In this document: positions 49,027 to 62,426 of the stretch, piece by piece | Layout of the letters: every line of letters begins with the position of its first letter | Numbering within the stretch: position 1 is the first letter of the stretch | From: Oasisia sp. SBJ-2009 | Taxonomy: Eukaryota > Annelida > Polychaeta > Sabellida > Siboglinidae | DNA: 64,000 nt | Direction: 5' to 3' | Assembly: GCA_964017155.1 (NCBI GenBank) | Contig: OZ024856.1 | Span: 8,631,811 to 8,695,810 of the forward strand | Program-made: the position numbers and the translations under genes | Notes under the pieces: generated by a model | Database searches by the model: none | Told to the model about the DNA's origin: nothing | What the model saw: only the letters and a program-made list of their open reading frames with translations

Positions 49027-51086
49027 GAAATTGCGAGAAACACCCCAAAATGCGCTTACGCCAATATAAGGGTATTTTCTCTTCTGAAAAATACAACGTA
49101 CCAATACAGTTCGTTAGTTTTATGGATCGTCATCGGTTCCTGGACTAGAAATCAATTACAACTTGTCGAGCTTCCAAAATGGTGCCTATATTTCGGAAAT
49201 TACGCTAATCACCCTCAAAGTTCGCTTACGCCAATGACAAGTAATTTTCACATCTGAAACCTACAATGTACCACTACTATTCGTGACATTTGTGGATTCG
49301 CATGGTTCCCAGGGCGAAGAGTCAAGAACAAGTGGTCCTGCTTCGATACGCGTACCTATTTTTTCGGAAATTACGATAAACTCCCTTAAATGCGTTCGCG
49401 CCAAATTAACTGTATTATCTCATCGGAAAACTACATCGTAGTACGACTATAATAAGATACTTTTTTTGGATTTGTATAGTCCAGACAACGAGGAATAAAG
49501 TGCATGGGGTTGAATTTCGATACTAATAGATGGTGATTTTCGAAATTTCGATAAACACCCCAAAGTGCGCTTACGCCAATATCAGGGTATTTTCTCTTCT
49601 GAAAAATACAACGTACCAATACAGTTCGTTAGTTTTATGGATCGTCATCGGTTCCTGGACTAGAAATCAATTACATCTTGTCGAGCTTCCAAAATGGTGC
49701 CTATATTTCGGAAATTACGCTAATCACCCTCAAAGTTCGCTTACGCCAATGCAAAGTTATTTTCACATCTGAAACCTACAATGTACCACTACTATTCGTG
49801 ACATTGGTGGATTCGCATGGTTCCCAGGGCGAAGAGTCAAGTACAAGTGGTCCTGCTTCGATACGCGTACCTATTTTTTCGGAAATTACGTTAAACTCCC
49901 TTAAATGCGTTCGCGCCAAATTAACGGTATTATCTCATCGGAAAACTACATCGTAGTACGACTATAATAAAATACTTGTTTTGGATTTGTTTAGTCCAGA
50001 CAACGAGGAATAAAGTACACGGGGTTGAATTTCGATACTAATAGATGGTGATTTTCGAAATTGCGATAAACACCCCAAAGTGAGCTTGCGCCAATATAAG
50101 GGTATTTTCTCTTCTGAAAAATACAACGTACAAATACAGTTCGTTAGTTTTATGGATCGTCATCGGTTCCCGAACTAGAAATCGACTACAACTTGTCGAG
50201 CTTCCAAAATGGTGCCTATATTTCGGAAATTACGCTAATCACCCTCAAAGTGCGCTTACGCCAATGCAAAGTTATTTTTACATCTGAAACCTACAATGTA
50301 CCACTAATCTTCGTGACAAGTGTGGATTCGCATGATTCCCAGAACGAAGAGTCAAGTACAAGTGGGCGTGCTTCGATACTCGTACCTATTTTTTCGGAAA
50401 TTACTGTAAATTCGCTTAAATGCGTTCGCGCCCAAATAACGGTATTGTCTCATCGGAAAACTACAACGTAGTACCACTATAATTAGATATTTTTTTGGAT
50501 TTGCATAGGCCAGACAACAAGGAATAAAGTACAAGTGGTTGAATTTCGATACTAATAGATAGTGGCTTTGGAAATTGCGAGAAACACCCCAAAATGCGCT
50601 TACGCCGATATAAGGGTATTTTCTCTTCTGAAAAATACAACGTACCAATACAGTTCGTTAGTTTTATGGATCGTCATCGGTTCCTGGACTAGAAATCAAT
50701 TACAACTTGTCGAGCTTCCAAAATGGTGCCTATATTTCGGAAATGACGCTAATCACCCTCAAAGTTCGCTTACGCCAATGCAAAGTAATTTTCACATCTG
50801 AAACCTACAATGTACCACTACTCTTCGTGACATGTGTGGATTCGCATGATTCCCAGAACGAAGAGTCAAGTACAAGTGGGCGTGCTTCGATACTCGTACC
50901 TATTTATTCGGAAATTACTGTAAACTCGCTTAAATGCGTTCGCGCCAAAATAACGGTATTGTCTCATCGGAAAACTACAACGTAGTACCACTATAATTAG
51001 ATACTTTTTTTTGGATTTGCATAGGCCAGACAACAAGGAATAAAGTACAAGTGGTTGAATTTCGATACTAATAGATAGTGGCTTTG
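49027..51086 (+). repeat. Nested tetramer (units 96-99), internal copy 2
   Basis: Second internal copy, with its own markers CCAATGACAAG (unit 96), an a2-like GATGGTGATTTTCG joined to an a1 GAAATTTCG start (unit 97) and GGAAATGACGC (unit 99). The duplicate of this tetramer in the second 12-mer is at 55210-57269. Confidence 0.87.
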
Positions 51087-52708
51087 GAAATTGCGAGAAA
51101 CACCCCAAAATGCGCTTACGCCAATATAAGGGTATTTTCTCTTCTGAAAAATACAACGTACCAATACAGTTCGTTAGTTTTATGGATCGTCATCGGTTCC
51201 TGGACTAGAAATCAATTACAACTTGTCGAGCTTCCAAAATGGTGCCTATATTTCGGAAATTACGCTAATCACCCTCAAAGTTCGCTTACGCCAATGCAAA
51301 GTAATTTTCACATCTGAAACCTACAATGTACCACTACTCTTCGTGACATGTGTGGATTCGCATGATTCCCAGAACGAAGAGTCAAGTACAAGTGGGCGTG
51401 CTTCGATACTCGTACCTATTTTTTCGGAAATTACTGTAAATTCGCTTAAATGCGTTCGCGCCAAAATAACGGTATTGTCTCATCGGAAAACTACAACGTA
51501 GTACCACTATAATTAGATACTTTTTTTTTGGATTTGCATAGGCCAGACAACAAGGAATAAAGTACAAGTGGTTGAATTTCGATACTAATAGATAGTGGCT
51601 TTGGAAATTGCGAGAAACACCCCAAAATGCGCTTACGCCAATATAAGGGTATTTTCTCTTCTGAAAAATACAACGTACCAATACAGTTCGTTAGTTTTAT
51701 GGATCGTCATCGGTTCCTGGACTAGAAATCAATTACAACTTGCCGAGCTTCCAAAATGGTGCCTATATTTCGGAAATTACGCTAATCACCCTCAAAGTTC
51801 GCTTACGCCAATGCAAAGTAATTTTCACATCTGAAACCTACAATGTACCATTACTATTCGTGACATTTGTGGATTCGCATGGTTCCCAGGGCGAAGAGTC
51901 AAGAACAAGTGGTCCTGCTTCGATACGCGTACCTATTTTTTCGGAAATTACGTTAAACTCCCTTAAATGCGTTCGCGCCAAATTAACTGTATTATCTCAT
52001 CGGAAAACTACATCGTAGTACGACTATAATAATATACTTTTTTTGGATTTGTATAGTTCAGACAACGAGGAATAAAGTGCATGGGGTTGAATTTCGATAC
52101 TAATAGATAGTGATTTTCGAAATTTCGATAAACACCCCAAAGTGCGCTTACGCCAATATCAGGGTATTTTCTCTTCTGAAAAATACAACGTACCAATACA
52201 GTTCGTTAGTTTTATGGACCGTCATCGGTTCCTGGACTAGAAATCAATTACAACTTGTCGAGCTTCCAAAATGGTGCCTATATTTCGGAAATTACGCTAA
52301 TCACCCTCAAAGTTCGCTTACGCCAATGCAAAGTTATTTTCACATCTGAAACCTACAATGTACCACTACTATTCGTGACATTTGTGGATTCGCATGGTTC
52401 CCAGGGCGAAGAGTCAAGTACAAGTGGTCCTGCTTCGATACGCGTACCTATTTTTTCGGAAATTACGTTAAACTCCCTTAAATGCGTTCGCGCCAAATTA
52501 ACGGTATTATCTCATCGGAAAACTACATCGTAGTACGACTATAATAAAATACTTTTTTTGGATTTGTTTAGTCCAGACAACGAGGAATAAAGTACACGGG
52601 GTTGAATTTCGATACTAATAGATGGTGATTTTCGAAATTGCGATAAACACCCCAAAGTGCGCTTGCGCCAATATAAGGGTATTTTCCTTCTGAAAAATAC
52701 AACGTACA

Positions 52709-55700
52709 AATACAGTTCGTTAGTTTTATGGAGCATCATCGGTTCCCGAACTAGAAATCGACTACAACTTGTCGAGCTTCCAAAATGGTGCCTATATTTC
52801 GGAAATTACGCTAATCACCCTCAAAGTTCGCTTACGCCAATGCAAAGTAATTTTCACATCTGAAACCTACAATGTACCACTACTCTTCGTGACATGTGTG
52901 GATTCGCATGATTCCCAGAACGAAGAGTAAAGTACAAGTGGGCGTGCTTCGATACTCGTACCTATTTATTCGGAAATTACTGTACACTCGCTTAAATGCG
53001 TTCGCGCCAAAATAACGGTATTGTCTCATCGGAAAACTACAACGTAGTACCACTATAATTAGATACTTTTTTTTGGATTTGCATAGGCCAGACAACAAGG
53101 AATAAAGTACAAGTGGTTGAATTTCGATACTAATAGATAGTGGCTTTGGAAATTGCGAGAAACACCCCAAAATGCGCTTACGCCAATATAAGGGTATTTT
53201 CTCTTCTGAAAAATACAACGTACCAATACAGTTCGTTAGTTTTATGGATCGTCATCGGTTCCTGGACTAGAAATCAATTACAACTTGTCGAGCTTCCAAA
53301 ATGGTGCCTATATTTCGGAAATTACGCTAATCACCCTCAAAGTTCGCTTACGCCAATGCAAAGTAATTTTCACATCTGAAACCTACAATGTACCACTACT
53401 ATTCGTGACATTTGTGGATTCGCATGGTTCCCAGGGCGAAGAGTCAAGAACAAGTGGTCCTGCTTCGATACGCGTACCTATTTTTTCGGAAATTACGATA
53501 AACTCCCTTAAATGCGTTCGCGCCAAATTAACTGTATTATCTCATCGGAAAACTACATCGTAGTACGACTATAATAAGATACTTTTTTTGGATTTGTATA
53601 GTCCAGACAACGAGGAATAAAGTGCATGGGGTTGAATTTCGATACTAATAGATAGTGATTTTCGAAATTTCGATAAACACCCCAAAGTGCGCTTACGCCA
53701 ATATCAGGGTATTTTCTCTTCTGAAAAATACAACGTACCAATACAGTTCTTTAGTTTTATGGATCGTCATCGGTTCCTGGACTAGAAATCAATTACATCT
53801 TGTCGAGCTTCCAAAATGGTGCCTATATTTCGGAAATTACGCTAATCACCCTCAAAGTTCGCTTACGCCAATGCAAAGTTATTTTCACATCTGAAACCTA
53901 CAATGTACCACTACTATTCGTGACATTGGTGGATTCGCATGGTTCCCAGGGCGAAGAGTCAAGTACAAGTGGTCCTGCTTCGATACGCGTACCTATTTTT
54001 TCGGAAATTACGTTAAACTCCCTTAAATGCGTTCGCGCCAAATTAACTGTATTATCTCATCGGAAAACTACATCGTAGTACGACTATAATAAAATACTTT
54101 TTTTGGATTTGTTTAGTCCAGACAACGAGGAATAAAGTACACGGGGTTGAATTTCGATACTAATAGATGGTGATTTTCGAAATTGCGATAAACACCCCAA
54201 AGTGAGCTTGCGCCAATATAAGGGTATTTTCTCTTCTGAAAAATACAACGTACAAATACAGTTCGTTAGTTTTATGGATCGTCATCGGTTCCCGAACTAG
54301 AAATCGACTACAACTTGTCGAGCTTCCAAAATGGTGCCTATATTTCGGAAATTACGCTAATCACCCTCAAAGTGCGCTTACGCCAATGCAAAGTTATTTT
54401 TACATCTGAAACCTACAATGTACCACTAATCTTCGTGACAAGTGTGGATTCGCATGATTCCCAGAACGAAGAGTCAAGTACAAGTGGGCGTGCTTCGATA
54501 CTCGTACCTATTTTTTCGGAAATTACTGTAAATTCGCTTAAATGCGTTCGCGCCCAAATAACGGTATTGTCTCATCGGAAAACTACAACGTGGTACCACT
54601 ATAATTAGATATTTTTTTTGGATTTGCATAGGCCAGACAACAAGGACTAAAGTACAAGTGGTTGAATTTCGATACTAATAGATAGTGGCTTTGGAAATTG
54701 CGAGAAACACCCCAAAATGCGCTTACGCCGATATAAGGGTATTTTCTCTTCTGAAAAATACAACGTACCAATACAGTTCGTTAGTTTTATGGATCGTCAT
54801 CGGTTCCTGGACTAGAAATCAATTACAACTTGTCGAGCTTCCAAAATGGTGCCTATATTTCGGAAATTACGCTAATCACCCTCAAAGTTCGCTTACGCCA
54901 ATGCAAAGTAATTTTCACATCTGAAACCTACAATGTACCACTACTCTTCGTGACATGTGTGGATTCGCATGATTCCCAGAACGAAGAGTCAAGTACAAGT
55001 GGGCGTGCTTCGATACTCGTACCTATTTATTCGGAAATTACTGTAAACTCGCTTAAATGCGTTCGCGCCAAAATAACGGTATTGTCTCATCGGAAAACTA
55101 CAACGTAGTACCACTATAATTAGATACTTTTTTTTGGATTTGCATAGGCCAGACAACAAGGAATAAAGTACAAGTGGTTGAATTTCGATACTAATAGATA
55201 GTGGCTTTGGAAATTGCGAGAAACACCCCAAAATGCGCTTACGCCAATATAAGGGTATTTTCTCTTCTGAAAAATACAACGTACCAATACAGTTCGTTAG
55301 TTTTATGGATCGTCATCGGTTCCTGGACTAGAAATCAATTACAACTTGTCGAGCTTCCAAAATGGTGCCTATATTTCGGAAATTACGCTAATCACCCTCA
55401 AAGTTCGCTTACGCCAATGACAAGTAATTTTCACATCTGAAACCTACAATGTACCACTACTATTCGTGACATTTGTGGATTCGCATGGTTCCCAGGGCGA
55501 AGAGTCAAGAACAAGTGGTCCTGCTTCGATACGCGTACCTATTTTTTCGGAAATTACGATAAACTCCCTTAAATGCGTTCGCGCCAAATTAACTGTATTA
55601 TCTCATCGGAAAACTACATCGTAGTACGACTATAATAAGATACTTTTTTTGGATTTGTATAGTCCAGACAACGAGGAATAAAGTGCATGGGGTTGAATTT

Positions 55701-58700
55701 CGATACTAATAGATGGTGATTTTCGAAATTTCGATAAACACCCCAAAGTGCGCTTACGCCAATATCAGGGTATTTTCTCTTCTGAAAAATACAACGTACC
55801 AATACAGTTCGTTAGTTTTATGGATCGTCATCGGTTCCTGGACTAGAAATCAATTACATCTTGTCGAGCTTCCAAAATGGTGCCTATATTTCGGAAATTA
55901 CGCTAATCACCCTCAAAGTTCGCTTACGCCAATGCAAAGTTATTTTCACATCTGAAACCTACAATGTACCACTACTATTCGTGACATTGGTGGATTCGCA
56001 TGGTTCCCAGGGCGAAGAGTCAAGTACAAGTGGTCCTGCTTCGATACGCGTACCTATTTTTTCGGAAATTACGTTAAACTCCCTTAAATGCGTTCGCGCC
56101 AAATTAACGGTATTATCTCATCGGAAAACTACATCGTAGTACGACTATAATAAAATACTTTTTTTGGATTTGTTTAGTCCAGACAACGAGGAATAAAGTA
56201 CACGGGGTTGAATTTCGATACTAATAGATGGTGATTTTCGAAATTGCGATAAACACCCCAAAGTGAGCTTGCGCCAATATAAGGGTATTTTCTCTTCTGA
56301 AAAATACAACGTACAAATACAGTTCGTTAGTTTTATGGATCGTCATCGGTTCCCGAACTAGAAATCGACTACAACTTGTCGAGCTTCCAAAATGGTGCCT
56401 ATATTTCGGAAATTACGCTAATCACCCTCAAAGTGCGCTTACGCCAATGCAAAGTTATTTTTACATCTGAAACCTACAATGTACCACTAATCTTCGTGAC
56501 AAGTGTGGATTCGCATGATTCCCAGAACGAAGAGTCAAGTACAAGTGGGCGTGCTTCGATACTCGTACCTATTTTTTCGGAAATTACTGTAAATTCGCTT
56601 AAATGCGTTCGCGCCCAAATAACGGTATTGTCTCATCGGAAAACTACAACGTAGTACCACTATAATTAGATATTTTTTTGGATTTGCATAGGCCAGACAA
56701 CAAGGAATAAAGTACAAGTGGTTGAATTTCGATACTAATAGATAGTGGCTTTGGAAATTGCGAGAAACACCCCAAAATGCGCTTACGCCGATATAAGGGT
56801 ATTTTCTCTTCTGAAAAATACAACGTACCAATACAGTTCGTTAGTTTTATGGATCGTCATCGGTTCCTGGACTAGAAATCAATTACAACTTGTCGAGCTT
56901 CCAAAATGGTGCCTATATTTCGGAAATGACGCTAATCACCCTCAAAGTTCGCTTACGCCAATGCAAAGTAATTTTCACATCTGAAACCTACAATGTACCA
57001 CTACTCTTCGTGACATGTGTGGATTCGCATGATTCCCAGAACGAAGAGTCAAGTACAAGTGGGCGTGCTTCGATACTCGTACCTATTTATTCGGAAATTA
57101 CTGTAAACTCGCTTAAATGCGTTCGCGCCAAAATAACGGTATTGTCTCATCGGAAAACTACAACGTAGTACCACTATAATTAGATACTTTTTTTTGGATT
57201 TGCATAGGCCAGACAACAAGGAATAAAGTACAAGTGGTTGAATTTCGATACTAATAGATAGTGGCTTTGGAAATTGCGAGAAACACCCCAAAATGCGCTT
57301 ACGCCAATATAAGGGTATTTTCTCTTCTGAAAAATACAACGTACCAATACAGTTCGTTAGTTTTATGGATCGTCATCGGTTCCTGGACTAGAAATCAATT
57401 ACAACTTGTCGAGCTTCCAAAATGGTGCCTATATTTCGGAAATTACGCTAATCACCCTCAAAGTTCGCTTACGCCAATGCAAAGTAATTTTCACATCTGA
57501 AACCTACAATGTACCACTACTCTTCGTGACATGTGTGGATTCGCATGATTCCCAGAACGAAGAGTCAAGTACAAGTGGGCGTGCTTCGATACTCGTACCT
57601 ATTTTTTCGGAAATTACTGTAAATTCGCTTAAATGCGTTCGCGCCAAAATAACGGTATTGTCTCATCGGAAAACTACAACGTAGTACCACTATAATTAGA
57701 TACTTTTTTTTTGGATTTGCATAGGCCAGACAACAAGGAATAAAGTACAAGTGGTTGAATTTCGATACTAATAGATAGTGGCTTTGGAAATTGCGAGAAA
57801 CACCCCAAAATGCGCTTACGCCAATATAAGGGTATTTTCTCTTCTGAAAAATACAACGTACCAATACAGTTCGTTAGTTTTATGGATCGTCATCGGTTCC
57901 TGGACTAGAAATCAATTACAACTTGCCGAGCTTCCAAAATGGTGCCTATATTTCGGAAATTACGCTAATCACCCTCAAAGTTCGCTTACGCCAATGCAAA
58001 GTAATTTTCACATCTGAAACCTACAATGTACCATTACTATTCGTGACATTTGTGGATTCGCATGGTTCCCAGGGCGAAGAGTCAAGAACAAGTGGTCCTG
58101 CTTCGATACGCGTACCTATTTTTTCGGAAATTACGTTAAACTCCCTTAAATGCGTTCGCGCCAAATTAACTGTATTATCTCATCGGAAAACTACATCGTA
58201 GTACGACTATAATAATATACTTTTTTTGGATTTGTATAGTTCAGACAACGAGGAATAAAGTGCATGGGGTTGAATTTCGATACTAATAGATAGTGATTTT
58301 CGAAATTTCGATAAACACCCCAAAGTGCGCTTACGCCAATATCAGGGTATTTTCTCTTCTGAAAAATACAACGTACCAATACAGTTCGTTAGTTTTATGG
58401 ACCGTCATCGGTTCCTGGACTAGAAATCAATTACAACTTGTCGAGCTTCCAAAATGGTGCCTATATTTCGGAAATTACGCTAATCACCCTCAAAGTTCGC
58501 TTACGCCAATGCAAAGTTATTTTCACATCTGAAACCTACAATGTACCACTACTATTCGTGACATTTGTGGATTCGCATGGTTCCCAGGGCGAAGAGTCAA
58601 GTACAAGTGGTCCTGCTTCGATACGCGTACCTATTTTTTCGGAAATTACGTTAAACTCCCTTAAATGCGTTCGCGCCAAATTAACGGTATTATCTCATCG

Positions 58701-58842
58701 GAAAACTACATCGTAGTACGACTATAATAAAATACTTTTTTTGGATTTGTTTAGTCCAGACAACGAGGAATAAAGTACACGGGGTTGAATTTCGATACTA
58801 ATAGATGGTGATTTTCGAAATTGCGATAAACACCCCAAAGTG
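52709..58842 (+). repeat. Twelve-monomer higher-order block, copy 2
   Basis: Every rare marker of copy 1 is present at +6,183 bp. Monomer starts are 52633, 53149, 53664, 54179, 54694, 55210, 55725, 56240, 56754, 57270, 57787 and 58302. The only substitution I noticed is in the T-run of unit 97, ACTTGTTTTGG at 49978 against an uninterrupted run at 56161. Identity ends at 58843, where this copy reads GTGAGC and copy 1 reads GTGCGC at 52660. The last few dozen bases expected in a perfect unit therefore come from another class. Confidence 0.93.
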
Positions 58843-61394
58843 AGCTTGCGCCAATATAAGGGTATTTTCTCTTCTGAAAAATACAACGTACAAATACAGT
58901 TCGTTAGTTTTATGGATCGTCATCGGTTCCCGAACTAGAAATCGACTACAACTTTTCGAGCTTCCAAAATGGTGCCTATATTTCGGAAATTACGCTAATC
59001 ACCCTCAAAGTGCGCTTACGCCAATGCAAAGTTATTTTTACATCTGAAACCTACAATGTACCACTAATCTTCGTGACAAGTGTGGATTCGCATGATTCCC
59101 AGAACGAAGAGTCAAGTACAAGTGGGCGTGCTTCGATACTCGTACCTATTTTTTCGGAAATTACTGTAAATTCGCTTAAATGCGTTCGCGCCCAAATAAC
59201 GGTATTGTCTCATCGGAAAACTACAACGTAGTACCACTATAATTAGATACTTTTTTTTGGATTTGCATAGGCCAGACAAAAAGGAATAAAGTACAAGTGG
59301 TTGAATTTCGATACTAATAGATAGTGGCTTTGGAAATTGCGAGAAACACCCCAAAATGCGCTTACGCCAATATCAGGGTATTTTCTCTTCTGAAAAATAC
59401 AACGTACCAATACAGTTCGTTAGTTTTATGGATCGTCATCGGTTCCTGGACTAGAAATCAATTACAACTTGTCGAGCTTCCAAAATGGTGCCTATATTTC
59501 GGAAATTACGCTAATCACCCTCAAAGTTCGCTTACGCCTATGCAAAGTTATTTTCACATCTGAAACCTACAATGTACCACTACTATTCGTGACATTTGTG
59601 GATTCGCATGGTTCCCAGGGCGAAGAGTCAAGTACAAGTGGTCCTGCTTCGATACGCGTACCTATTTTTTCGGAAATTACGTTAAACTCCCTTAAATGCG
59701 TTCGCGCCAAATTAACGGTATTATCTCATCGGAAAACTACATCGTAGTACGACTATAATAAAATACTTTTTTTGGATTTGTTTAGTCCAGACAACGAGGA
59801 ATAAAGTACACGGGGTTGAATTTCGATACTAATAGATGGTGATTTTCGAAATTGCGATAAACACCCCAAAGTGCGCTTGCGCCAATATAAGGGTATTTTC
59901 TCTTCTGAAAAATACAACGTACAAATACAGTTCGTTAGTTTTATGGATCGTCATCGGTTCCCGAACTAGAAATCGACTACAACTTGTCGAGCTTCCAAAA
60001 TGGTGCCTATATTTCTGAAATTACGCTAATCACCCTCAAAGTGCGCTTACGCCAATGCAAAGTTATTTTTACATCTGAAACCTACAATGTACCACTAATC
60101 TTCGTGACAAGTGTGGATTCGCATGATTCCCAGAACGAAGAGTCAAGTACAAGTGGGCGTGCTTCGATACTCGTACCTATTTTTTCGGAAATTACTGTAA
60201 ATTCGCTTAAATGCGTTCGCGCCAAAATAACGGTATTGTCTCATCGGAAAACTACAACGTAGTACCACTATAATTAGATACTTTTTTTGGATTTGCATAG
60301 GCCAGACAACAAGGAATAAAGTACAAGTGGTTGAATTTCGATACTAATAGATAGTGGCTTTGGAAATTGCGAGAAACACTCCAAAATGCGCTTACGCCAA
60401 TATAAGGGTATTTTCTCTTCTGAAAAATACAACGTACCAATACAGTTCGTTAGTTTTATGGATCGTCATCGGTTCCTGGACTAGAAATCAATTACAACTT
60501 GTCGAGCTTCCAAAATGGTGCCTATATTTCGGAAATTACGCTAATCACCCTCAAAGTTCGCTTACGCCAATGCAAAGTAATTTTCACATCTGAAACCTAC
60601 AATGTACCACTACTCTTCGTGACATGTGTGGATTCGCATGATTCCCAGAACGAAGAGTCAAGTACAAGTGGGCGTGCTTCGATACTCGTACCTATTTTTT
60701 CGGAAATTACTGTAAATTCGCTTAAATGCGTTCGCGCCAAAATAACGGTATTGTCTCATCGGAAAACTACAACGTAGTACCACTATAATTAGATACTTTT
60801 TTTTTGGATTTGCATAGGCCAGACAACAAGGAATAAAGTACAAGTGGTTGAATTTCGATACTAATAGATAGTGGCTTTGGAAATTGCGAGAAACACCCCA
60901 AAATGCGCTTACGCCGATATAAGGGTATTTTCTCTTCTGAAAAATACAACGTACCAATACAGTTCGTTAGTTTTATGGATCGTCATCGGTTCCTGGACTA
61001 GAAATCAATTACAACTTGTCGAGCTTCCAAAATGGTGCCTATATTTCGGAAATTACGCTAATCACCCTCAAAGTTCGCTTACGCCAATGCAAAGTAATTT
61101 TCACATCTGAAACCTACAATGTACCACTACTCTTCGTGACATGTGTGGATTCGCATGATTCCCAGAACGAAGAGTCAAGTACAAGTGGTCCTGCTTCGAT
61201 ACGCGTACCTATTTTTTCGGAAATTACGTTAAACTCCCTTAAATGCGTTCGCGCTAAATTAACGGTATTATCTCATCGGAAAATTACATCGTAGTACGAC
61301 CATAATAAAATACTTTTTTTGGATTTGTTTAGTCCAGACAACGAGGAATAAAGTACACGGGGTTGAATTTCGATACTAATAGATGGTGATTTTC
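58843..61394 (+). repeat. Units 115-119: mosaic ending in an R-to-P chimera
   Basis: Later unit starts are 59333, 59848, 60363 and 60880. The order is a2R, a3P, a2R, a3R, a3(R/P). Unit 115 has ACTTTTCGAGC at its anchor. Unit 117 has TATATTTCTGAAATT. Unit 118 has GAAACACTCCAAAATG. Unit 119 is R-type up to 61167 and P-type from 61189, the reverse of the P-to-R chimeras in units 3, 39 and 41. Confidence 0.85.
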
Positions 61395-62426
61395 GAAATT
61401 GCGATAAACACCCCAAAGTGCGCTTGCGCCAATATAAGGGTATTTTCTCTTCTGAAAAATACAACGTACAAATACAGTTCGTTAGTTTTATGGATCGTCA
61501 TCGGTTCCCGAACTAGAAATCGACTACAACTTGTCGAGCTTCCAAAATGGTGCCTATATTTCGGAAATTACGCTAATCACCCTCAAAGTGCGCTTACGCC
61601 AATGCAAAGTTATTTTTACATCTGAAACCTACAATGTACCACTAATCTTCGTGACAAGTGTGGATTCGCATGATTCCCAGAACGAAGAGTCAAGTACAAG
61701 TGGGCGTGCTTCGATACTCGTACCTATTTTTTCGGAAATTACTGTAAATTCCCTTAAATGCGTTCGCGCCCAAATAACGGTATTGTCTCATCGGAAAACT
61801 ACAACGTAGTACCACTATAATTATATACTTTTTTTTTGGATTTGCATAGGCCAGACAACAAGGAATAAAGTACAAGTGGTTGAATTTCGATACTAATAGA
61901 TAGTGGCTTTGGAAATTGCGAGAAACACCCCAAAATGCGCTTACGCCAATATCAGGGTATTTTCTCTTCTGAAAAATACAACGTACCAATACAGTTCGTT
62001 CGTTTTATGGATCGTCATCGGTTCCTGGACTAGAAATCAATTACAACTTGTCGAGCTTCCAAAATGGTGCCTATATTTCGGAAATTACGCTAATCACCCT
62101 CAAAGTTCGCTAACGCCAATGCAAAGTTATTTTCACATCTGAAACCTACAATGTACCACTACTATTCGTGACATTTGTGGAATCGCATGGTTCCCAGGGC
62201 GAAGAGTCAAGTACAAGTGGTCCTGCTTCGATACGCGTACCTATTTTTTCGGAAATTACGTTAAACTCCCTTAAATGTGTTCGCGCCAAATTAACGGTAT
62301 TATCTCATCGGAAAACTACATCGTAGTACGACTATAATAAAATACTTTTTTTGGATTTGTTTAGTCCAGACAACGAGGAATAAAGTACACGGGGTTGAAT
62401 TTCGACACTAATAGATGGTGATTTTC
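61395..62426 (+). repeat. Units 120-121: a2R-a3P matching 28.9-29.9 kb
   Basis: Unit starts are 61395 and 61912. The stretch 61189-62860 follows 28713-30384 at an offset of 32,476 bp (63 monomers), with GCGCTAAATT, GACCATAAT, AATTCCCTTAAATG, ATAATTATATAC, GTGGAATCGC and CGACACTAATAG in common. Unit 121 has private changes: GTTCGTTCGTTTTA near 61998, CGCTAACGCC near 62109 and AAATGTGTTCG near 62275. Confidence 0.85.

Larger units (their letters stand above)
46526..52708 (+). repeat. Twelve-monomer higher-order block, copy 1 (6,183 bp)
   Basis: This block runs from inside unit 91 to the same point in unit 103. Monomer starts are 46450, 46966, 47481, 47996, 48511, 49027, 49542, 50057, 50571, 51087, 51604 and 52119. 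Rare markers in order are GGAGCATCATCGG, AAGAGTAAAGTAC, ACTGTACACTCGC, AGTTCTTTAG, TTACATCTTGTCG, ACATTGGTGG, AACGTGGTACC, AAGGACTAAAG, CCAATGACAAG, GGAAATGACGC, ACTTGCCGAGC and ATAATATAC with TATAGTTCAG. All recur at +6,183. Units 92-95 and 96-99 are an older internal tetramer duplication. Confidence 0.93.

Noticed and set aside
46526..58842. Assembly artefact as the explanation for the 12-mer duplication
   Set aside because: Not excluded, only not preferred. One internal substitution and class differences at the ends indicate two real copies, but only spanning reads can settle it.
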